Source of the DNA: Candidatus Nanohaloarchaea archaeon
GTDB taxonomy: Archaea > EX4484-52 > GLR71
Assembly: GCA_030594675.1 (NCBI GenBank)
Contig: JAUVES010000017.1
Coordinates: 1-9,964 of the forward strand
DNA length: 9,964 bases
Reading direction: 5' to 3'
The notes below the pieces were generated by a model. That model saw only the letters and a program-made list of their open reading frames with translations, did not search any database and was not told the origin of the DNA. Position numbers and translations under genes: made by a program. Of the stretch, positions 5,096-9,964 are shown piece after piece (position 1 is the first letter of the stretch; the number at the start of each line of letters is the position of its first letter).

Positions 5096-6183
5096 CCATT
5101 GACTATTTTCTTAAACCTTTCCATAAACACAGCAAAATCCTTATTCCTGACAACAGCACCAGCCGCCTTCTTATGCCCGCCGCCTTTACCTTCAAGCCCA
5201 ACTAAACACTCCCTGATAATAGAATTAAGGTCAAAATCTCCGGACTGATTGCGAAGAGACATAGACACAGACTTATCCCCCTCAGTTATGATAACAACAA
5301 CATCTTTCTCATACTTGGAAGACACAATAGTAGATACTTTGGATTTTATTCCATAATCAGACTCAATGACAAGACTTCGTACATGGCCTGATACATCACA
5401 ATCAGCATCAAACATCCTGACTGCCTTCTTCACTTCCTCTTCAATCTCCTGAAACTTCTCAAACATCATCTTTACATCCTTATTGCCAAGAGAAAGAAAA
5501 TCAGAAGGGCTATTAACTTCAAGCAGAACTTTTGTCCCAAGCTCAGCTCCTTTATAGGATGCCCATGTAGGTGCAGAGCCGATAATCTTGCCGACAAGGC
5601 CAAAACTGGTATCAAAAAGCTCAGAATTGACAATCCTTCTCCTCTTCTCAAAAAGTTCAGGATATTTCTTCATGCATGCTTCAATAATGTCCTTCCGAAG
5701 CTCAGCCCCGTAATCCTCAATAGTCCCCACACCTGCAATCCACAGGTTCTCCTTAAAATCAGTAATCTTCATGCATAGGTCATAGACAAACGCAGCGCAC
5801 GGCATATCCTTGTCCTCAAGACGAGGATTGATATATACACAATCAGAAGGGAACTTATACTCCTCAGGAATATGATGGTCAATAAATAGGCACCTTATCC
5901 CTGACTTCCCAAGAATCTGCGCAGATTCATCAAGCCCTCCCGCAAAATCGCAGGTGATTACAGCATCAGGCTTCTCTGAAATAATCACACCCATAAGCTC
6001 ATCATTGATAGACGGTCCTTTTCTGGTGCTGAAATAAGATACCTCACAGCTCTTGCAAATCTTCCTGAGCAGCCTGATTATAAGAGCTGCAGAGCATGAA
6101 CCATCTGAGTCATCATGTGATACAATAACAATTTTCTTACCTTTAAGCCCTTTAAGAAACGAAACAGCTTTATCAATATCCAT
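5092..6183 (-). CDS. RecJ-like DHH-family phosphoesterase
   Basis: DHH-DHHA1 phosphoesterase of 363 residues. The N-terminal metal-binding domain shows motif I SHDDSDG (22-28, with H23, D25, D27), motif II TCDFAGG with D79, motif III DHH at 102-104 and motif IV GVGTIEDYG with D157. The C-terminal DHHA1 substrate-binding domain carries GGGHKKAAGA (334-343). These ligands build a two-Mn active site that removes nucleotides from single-stranded DNA, RNA or short oligonucleotides. Archaeal members include GINS-associated RecJ-like nucleases, which are usually larger, and nanoRNase/RecJ-like exonucleases; the sequence does not choose between them. In archaea DHH genes often sit by rpsO and a Pcc1 gene; here the neighbour is an unknown gene overlapping its stop. 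ATG 6183 has GGGAG just upstream and a TATA-like GCTTAAAAGC about 25 bases before it. Confidence 0.9.
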   Translation of the reverse strand: MDIDKAVSFLKGLKGKKIVIVSHDDSDGSCSAALIIRLLRKICKSCEVSYFSTRKGPSINDELMGVIISEKPDAVITCDFAGGLDESAQILGKSGIRCLFIDHHIPEEYKFPSDCVYINPRLEDKDMPCAAFVYDLCMKITDFKENLWIAGVGTIEDYGAELRKDIIEACMKKYPELFEKRRRIVNSELFDTSFGLVGKIIGSAPTWASYKGAELGTKVLLEVNSPSDFLSLGNKDVKMMFEKFQEIEEEVKKAVRMFDADCDVSGHVRSLVIESDYGIKSKVSTIVSSKYEKDVVVIITEGDKSVSMSLRNQSGDFDLNSIIRECLVGLEGKGGGHKKAAGAVVRNKDFAVFMERFKKIVNG

Positions 6184-6203
6184 ACTCCCTTTTTATCACA
6201 CAT

Positions 6204-6213
6204 GCTTTTAAGC
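6204..6213 (-). promoter_or_regulatory. TATA box for the DHH operon
   Basis: The palindrome GCTTTTAAGC (GCTTAAAAGC on the minus strand) is centred about 25 bases before the DHH ATG at 6183. It lies 20 bases from the TATA box of the divergent KH gene, so the two promoters share one 82-base region. Confidence 0.45.
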
Positions 6214-6232
6214 ATTCCCATCACAACAATAC

Positions 6233-6240
6233 ATTTAAAT
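6233..6240 (+). promoter_or_regulatory. TATA box for the KH-topo VI operon
   Basis: ATTTAAAT is centred 29 bases before ATG 6266 and 23 bases before GTG 6260. Being palindromic it reads the same on both strands. It probably drives the KH, Top6B and Top6A genes, as no other promoter is evident before 9611. Confidence 0.5.
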
Positions 6241-6265
6241 CTTTCCCCATAATGTTCTTGTGAAT

Positions 6266-6775
6266 ATGGAAGAGATTATCAGAATCCCGGCATCAAGAAT
6301 TGGTTTTATCATAGGTGAAGAAGGAAAAGTAAAGAAAGAGCTCCAGAAATCTTTCGGCGCAAAACTGACAATAGACAGTGATGGCACAGTCCATGTATCA
6401 AGCGAGGATGGCCTTAACATATACAAGATGAAAAAAGCAGTTGAAGCCATAGCGCGAGGAATATCTCTTGAAAGCGCCTTAAATCTCTGCGATGACACAT
6501 ACATCCTTGAGGTCATGCATCTTGCAGAAATCGTAGGAAAGAATGAGAACGCAATACACAGGTACAAGTCAAGAATAATAGGTACAGACGGAAAGATTAA
6601 AAAGATGCTTGAAAAAAAGACGCAGACAGACATAGCAATCCACGGCAAGACAGTAGCTATAATAGGAAAATTTGATGATGTAGAAAACGCAAAGTCTGCA
6701 ATAAATATGATACTTCAGGGAAATGACTTCAACTCAGTCTTCTCAGTCATAGACAATAAGATAAGCAACAGGTAA
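6266..6775 (+). CDS. Dim2/Pno1-like KH-domain RNA-binding protein
   Basis: Two KH domains in 169 residues, like eukaryotic Pno1/Dim2, which binds the 3' end of pre-18S rRNA and positions late 40S maturation factors; the archaeal homologs are presumed to act on 16S rRNA 3' processing. KH1 has RIGFIIGEEGKVKKEL with GEEG at 17-20. KH2 has RIIGTDGKIKKMLEKKT with GTDG at 106-109. Between them MKKAVEAIARGISLESAL (55-72) is the conserved linker helix of the family. The start used is ATG 6266 because MEEIIRIP is the usual beginning; GTG 6260 would add two residues. In many archaea this gene follows aIF1A and RIO1 directly, whereas here it is separated by the minus-strand pair. Top6B starts 4 bases downstream. 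Confidence 0.9.
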   Translation: MEEIIRIPASRIGFIIGEEGKVKKELQKSFGAKLTIDSDGTVHVSSEDGLNIYKMKKAVEAIARGISLESALNLCDDTYILEVMHLAEIVGKNENAIHRYKSRIIGTDGKIKKMLEKKTQTDIAIHGKTVAIIGKFDDVENAKSAINMILQGNDFNSVFSVIDNKISNR

Positions 6776-6776
6776 T
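6771..6776 (+). promoter_or_regulatory. Shine-Dalgarno for Top6B
   Basis: GGTAAT overlaps the KH stop codon and is followed by 3 bases and then the ATG at 6780. The layout is the same as in Top6A and the last gene, at one base from GGTGAT. Confidence 0.45.
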
Positions 6777-6779
6777 TAC

Positions 6780-8507
6780 ATGGAATCAGTAGCAATAAAA
6801 AATGCAAAGGAACACCGCTCTATTTCAGTGGCAGAATTCTTCGAGAGAAACAAGCATCTTCTTGGATTTGAGAATGACCAGAAATCACTCCTGACCTGTG
6901 TAAGAGAAGCAGTAGACAACGCTCTTGATGCCTGCGAGGATGCAAGGATCCTGCCCTCACTCTACATAGAGTTAAAACTGATAGATCAGGTCAATTTCAA
7001 GCTGATTATAGAGGACAATGGTCCGGGAATAGTAAAGAAAAACATACCAAACATATTTGCAAAGCTTCTGTACGGCTCAAAATTCTCTCTAAAACAGTCA
7101 CGAGGTCAACAGGGTATAGGTATATCAGCCGCAGTCCTGTACTCCCAGCTTACTACAGGAAAACCCACAAAGATATATTCAAAAATAGATGATGGTCAGA
7201 TTCACATCTATGACCTGGGCATAAACATTCAGAAAAACGAGCCAGATGTAGTGTCAGAACTGACAGTTGAAGGCTCAGGTCATGGCACAAGAATTGAGAT
7301 GTTCATAAGAGGAAAATACACAAGAGGCAAACAATCAGTAGAAGAATATCTCACAGAGACAGCAGTGATGAATCCTTTTGCATCTATGGTCTACTTAAAC
7401 CCTGAAGGCAAGCAGTTTGAATACCCAAGAGCAACAGACACCCTTCCACCTGAATCAAAATCAATAAAGCCTCACCCGCATGGTCTTGAATTAGGCATAC
7501 TTATGCGGCTTATGAAACACACAGCATCAAAAAATCTCACAGGCTTCCTGACAACAGAACTCTCAAGAGTTGGAAGAGGTGTAGCAGTAGCTATCTGCAA
7601 CAAGGCAGAAATAAATCCAAAGACAAGACCAAAACGGCTTTCAAGAGATGAGATAGAAAAACTTATGAAAGCAATGCACAAAGCAAAGATACAGAAGCCA
7701 CCCACAGACTGCCTCTCACCGGTCGGTGAAGACCTGATAAAGAAAGGCCTTAAAAAAGAGATGAACCCTGAATTCATCGCAGTTGCAAGCAGATCGCCAG
7801 TTGTCTACAAAGGTCATCCTTTCCAGATTGAGATAGGTATAGGATATGGAGGGGATTTACCTGCAGAAGGTTCAATAAACATAATGCGTTTTGCAAACAA
7901 AGTGCCTCTTCTATACCAGCAGTCTTCTTGTGTAATAACAAAAGCAATATCAAAGCTTGACTGGAAAAGATATGGTCTAAGGCAGAGCAACGGTTCTATT
8001 CCCGTAGGTCCGGTCGCAATAGTTATCCATATGGCATCTGTCTGGATACCTTATACTTCAGAAGGAAAAGAAGCTATAGCAGCATACCCAGCAATTTTTA
8101 AGGAAATAACCCTTGCAATGCAGGTGGCAGCAAGAAAGCTTGGCATTTATCTCTCAAAGAAACGAAAGAGCCATGAGGCAGAAGAACGCCTTAAAGCATT
8201 TGATATATACGGTGAAGAATTGTGCATAGCTCTTGCAGAAATCACAGGCACAGAAGTGGGCAGGATACAGTCAGGCCTTAAAGAAGTGATAAGAAACCGT
8301 GTAGGTGACACAGAAATCGTCTTGCACGGCAAAGGTATGGAAATTCAGCCGACAGGAGATGCAGAACCGAAAGAACCGATAAATGATGAAGAAGAGACAG
8401 AAAATGCAGCAGATACCGACAATGAGAAACCACCGCAACATGCACAGTCACGTCTTGACATATTTGAAAAAGAAAAAAGGGATACAGATAACCAAACAGA
8501 TAATTAG
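6780..8507 (+). CDS. top6B: DNA topoisomerase VI subunit B
   Basis: ATP-binding subunit of the A2B2 type IIB topoisomerase, which passes one DNA duplex through another to relax supercoils and decatenate chromosomes. The GHKL ATPase domain (about 1-230) shows the N-box ExxDNxxDA with E43, D46, N47 and D50. It also shows G1 EDNGPGI at 78-84 and G2 SRGQQGIGIS at 107-116. A helix-two-turn-helix domain follows (about 230-310, LSRDEIEKLMKAMHKAKI), then the transducer domain (about 310-475) with the ATP-sensing lysine K430 in SEGKEAIA. The last 50 residues or so form an acidic, low-complexity tail rich in Asp, Glu, Asn and Thr, making the protein 575 residues against about 530 in Sulfolobus. ATG 6780 is 4 bases after the KH stop. 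Partner Top6A follows at once. Confidence 0.97.
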   Translation: MESVAIKNAKEHRSISVAEFFERNKHLLGFENDQKSLLTCVREAVDNALDACEDARILPSLYIELKLIDQVNFKLIIEDNGPGIVKKNIPNIFAKLLYGSKFSLKQSRGQQGIGISAAVLYSQLTTGKPTKIYSKIDDGQIHIYDLGINIQKNEPDVVSELTVEGSGHGTRIEMFIRGKYTRGKQSVEEYLTETAVMNPFASMVYLNPEGKQFEYPRATDTLPPESKSIKPHPHGLELGILMRLMKHTASKNLTGFLTTELSRVGRGVAVAICNKAEINPKTRPKRLSRDEIEKLMKAMHKAKIQKPPTDCLSPVGEDLIKKGLKKEMNPEFIAVASRSPVVYKGHPFQIEIGIGYGGDLPAEGSINIMRFANKVPLLYQQSSCVITKAISKLDWKRYGLRQSNGSIPVGPVAIVIHMASVWIPYTSEGKEAIAAYPAIFKEITLAMQVAARKLGIYLSKKRKSHEAEERLKAFDIYGEELCIALAEITGTEVGRIQSGLKEVIRNRVGDTEIVLHGKGMEIQPTGDAEPKEPINDEEETENAADTDNEKPPQHAQSRLDIFEKEKRDTDNQTDN

Positions 8508-8512
8508 ATTAT

Positions 8513-8518
8513 GGTGAT
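8513..8518 (+). promoter_or_regulatory. Shine-Dalgarno for Top6A
   Basis: GGTGAT is a perfect complement of part of the archaeal 16S rRNA 3' end. It lies 3 bases before ATG 8522, in the gap after the Top6B stop. This spacing favours ATG 8522 over TTG 8519. Confidence 0.65.
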
Positions 8519-8521
8519 TTG

Positions 8522-9610
8522 ATGAAATTTGAGACAGACCCGATAGTTACAGAGAGAATAAAGAAAATAGGAAAAAAAGTAACAGATGAGATACTTACAG
8601 GAGAACCACCAACAGTTAACCTTCCAGTCAGGGCATCATCAAATGTCCACTATAATAAGCAGGAAGGTCTTCTCTACCTCGGGAACAGCATGTCATCAAG
8701 AAGTTTCCTGAACTTTGCTCACACAAGAAAATTCATGCAGACAATGCTTATTGCCTCAAAATGCAAAGAGCTTATAGAAAAAAGTAAGACTGCAAGCATA
8801 AGAGAACTTTATTACGAGCTGAAGCATAACATATCAGGCACAAAAGAAAACACTTTTGAAGGCCAGGATGAATCAGACCCTTTGATAGAAGATCTTGAGA
8901 CTATGACAGATTCCTTAAGGGAACAGCTTCATTTGAAGGCCGACAGCAGCGGAATCCTTTTCGGAAAGCTCATAATAGAAGATATGGGTGACAGGATAGA
9001 CTGCTCAAAGTTAGGAAAGTCCGGTCTTGCAATCCCATCAATAGTTGATGACTACAAGTTCCTGAAATGCGACGCGGATTATGTCCTTGTAGTTGAGACA
9101 AAAGCCATGGTTGATCGGCTTGTAGAGGAAAAGTTCCATCTGAAGAACAATGCCATACTTGTAGGTCTCGGCGGTCAGGCAGCAAGAGGCGCAAGACGTC
9201 TTATAAAACTTCTGAACGAAAGATTAAAGCTTCCTGTATATGTATTCACAGATGGCGACCCCTGGGGGTACTACATATATTCCGTAGTAAAGACTGGCTC
9301 CATGAACCTTGCCTATGAATCAAAGCGCTTGGCTACACCTCAGTGCAGGTTCCTGGGCATGACAATGAAAGATATAGACCATTTTGGTCTCCAGAAAGTC
9401 ACAGAAAAGCTAAAAGACGTTGACAAGAAGCGAATAAAACAGCTCTTGTCCTACGAATGGTTCAACAAGCCGCAGTGGATAAAAGAGCTCAAGTCTATGC
9501 TCTCTAAAGACGCAAGGATAGAGCAGCAGGCACTGGCATCAAAAAGTCTTGAATTCGTCGCAAGAGAATACCTGCCCGGAAAGATTGCAGGAAAAGACTT
9601 CATAGATTGA
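8522..9610 (+). CDS. top6A: DNA topoisomerase VI subunit A
   Basis: DNA-cleaving subunit of topoisomerase VI, related to the meiotic recombinase Spo11. The 362-residue length is normal. The 5Y-CAP winged-helix domain (about 1-150) holds RELYYEL, whose second tyrosine, Y98, should form the 5'-phosphotyrosyl link to DNA. The Toprim domain (about 185-330) holds E192 in VVETKAM and D244/D246 in TDGDPWGYY, which bind Mg. These residues sit five positions earlier than the corresponding residues in Methanocaldococcus jannaschii (Tyr103, Glu197, Asp249, Asp251), as I recall them. The C-terminal part carries the family's KRLATPQCRFLGM stretch. The gene lies 14 bases after Top6B with a strong Shine-Dalgarno, so both subunits are expected from one mRNA. 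TTG 8519 is the only competing start. Confidence 0.97.
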   Translation: MKFETDPIVTERIKKIGKKVTDEILTGEPPTVNLPVRASSNVHYNKQEGLLYLGNSMSSRSFLNFAHTRKFMQTMLIASKCKELIEKSKTASIRELYYELKHNISGTKENTFEGQDESDPLIEDLETMTDSLREQLHLKADSSGILFGKLIIEDMGDRIDCSKLGKSGLAIPSIVDDYKFLKCDADYVLVVETKAMVDRLVEEKFHLKNNAILVGLGGQAARGARRLIKLLNERLKLPVYVFTDGDPWGYYIYSVVKTGSMNLAYESKRLATPQCRFLGMTMKDIDHFGLQKVTEKLKDVDKKRIKQLLSYEWFNKPQWIKELKSMLSKDARIEQQALASKSLEFVAREYLPGKIAGKDFID

Positions 9611-9629
9611 TTTATTAATTTTTCTATTT
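9611..9629 (+). terminator. T-rich tract after Top6A
   Basis: TTTATTAATTTTTCTATTT directly follows the Top6A stop and is T-rich with no stem, the usual form of an archaeal intrinsic terminator. It may only reflect AT-rich spacer, and the next gene's start signals are nearby. Confidence 0.3.
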
Positions 9630-9641
9630 AATTAAGTGACA

Positions 9642-9646
9642 GTGAT
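9642..9646 (+). promoter_or_regulatory. Shine-Dalgarno for the last gene
   Basis: GTGAT lies 3 bases before ATG 9650. A TATA-like TATTTAAT sits at 9625-9632, only about 21 bases before the ATG. It could give a separate leaderless start, so read-through from Top6A and an own promoter are both possible. Confidence 0.45.
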
Positions 9647-9649
9647 TAA

Positions 9650-9964
9650 ATGGCTGAAAATTTTTCGAGTAAAATATTAACAAAAACTTCTGTATCTGAT
9701 GTATCAATAATCTCAGAAAAATTTCCCGCATATGTAGCATTAAATCTCTGCCGCAATGCTATAGGCTTTGTTTATAACGCGATACTGGATAAAGACCCTA
9801 TGGACGAGACTTATCTGCAGAACATTTATTTCGGTGCAAAATATGATGAGGTTTCACTTTTTGAGATATATCTTGATGATAATGTTTTTACATTCAACCA
9901 GAACAATTCATTGGCTGATTTAAACATATTTAAAGAAGACCATTATCATGACCGCATAAATTCT
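9650..9964 (+). CDS. Uncharacterised protein, 3' end cut off by the window
   Basis: Open from ATG 9650 to the window edge, 105 codons with no stop. The start is supported by GTGAT 3 bases upstream. The sequence begins MAENFSSKILTK. It has stretches such as EKFPAYVALNLCRNA (about 24-38) and FGAKYDEVSLFEIYLDD (about 63-79), suggesting alternating strands and helices in a soluble protein. There is no signal peptide, membrane segment or recognisable motif. I do not recognise a family. It uses more T-ending codons (GAT, TTT, TAT, AAT) than the topoisomerase genes before it, a qualitative impression that could mark a less conserved gene. It lies 39 bases after Top6A; a functional link to topoisomerase VI is not supported by anything but position. 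Confidence 0.7.
   Translation, partial: MAENFSSKILTKTSVSDVSIISEKFPAYVALNLCRNAIGFVYNAILDKDPMDETYLQNIYFGAKYDEVSLFEIYLDDNVFTFNQNNSLADLNIFKEDHYHDRINS

Noticed and set aside
6204..6213. GCTTTTAAGC palindrome as a hairpin terminator or operator
   Set aside because: The stem is too short and has no loop; position 25 bases from the DHH start fits a TATA element better.
6235..6648. Minus-strand open frame opposite the KH gene with apparent hydrophobic stretches
   Set aside because: The hydrophobicity arises from reading codons of a charged KH protein in reverse; no promoter or ribosome site.
7472..7777. Minus-strand open frame inside Top6B
   Set aside because: Antisense to the H2TH region of a full-length, motif-complete Top6B.
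8519..8521. TTG 8519 as the Top6A start
   Set aside because: It directly precedes ATG 8522 and lies in the spacer of GGTGAT-3-ATG; the ATG is the better start.
1..9964. CRISPR array, tRNA/rRNA gene, insertion sequence or att site
   Set aside because: No spaced direct repeats, no cloverleaf-type sequence in any gap, no transposase or integrase fragment, and all gaps are under 100 bases and explained by promoters.

Overview
The window is archaeal. Its core is a set of archaeal/eukaryotic-type information-processing genes: aIF2-beta, a DUF424 protein, NMD3, aIF1A, RIO1 kinase, a Dim2/Pno1-like KH protein and both subunits of DNA topoisomerase VI. It is AT-rich, strongly prefers ATA (Ile) and AGA/AGG (Arg) codons, and has archaeal TATA boxes about 24-29 bases before several start codons. 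The lineage cannot be fixed from sequence alone; a euryarchaeal or DPANN-type genome is plausible.

Layout. 1-393: 3' part of a DUF5680-like gene. 491-1210: orotate phosphoribosyltransferase that resembles the E. coli PyrE type. 1273-1935: HAD phosphatase. 1987-3818: translation block on the + strand (aIF2-beta, DUF424, NMD3, aIF1A), tightly packed or overlapping. 3860-4579: RIO1 kinase. 4574-6183: two minus-strand genes, a RecJ-like DHH phosphoesterase followed by an unrecognised 173-residue protein translationally coupled to it. 6266-9610: + strand KH protein, Top6B and Top6A, separated by only 4 and 14 bases. 9650-end: start of an unrecognised gene running off the window.

How it works together. 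aIF2-beta and aIF1A act in start-site selection and initiator tRNA delivery. NMD3, RIO1 and the Dim2-like KH protein belong to families that mature the large and small ribosomal subunits. Top6A/Top6B form one type IIB topoisomerase that relaxes and decatenates DNA. Placing ribosome-biogenesis and initiation genes next to topo VI is a recurring archaeal arrangement; here a minus-strand DHH/unknown pair interrupts it between rio1 and the KH gene.

Two modes of translation start are visible. Promoter-proximal genes (pyrE, HAD, NMD3, RIO1, KH, DHH) have a TATA box so close that the mRNA should have almost no leader. Operon-internal genes (Top6B, Top6A, the last gene) have a GGTGAT-like Shine-Dalgarno exactly 3 bases from the start codon. 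aIF1A has no in-frame ATG at its N-terminus and is the most interesting start. No RNA genes, CRISPR arrays or insertion sequences were seen; every intergenic gap is under 100 bases. I found no clear evidence of a wholly new multi-gene system; the best novel candidate is the DHH-coupled 173-residue gene.
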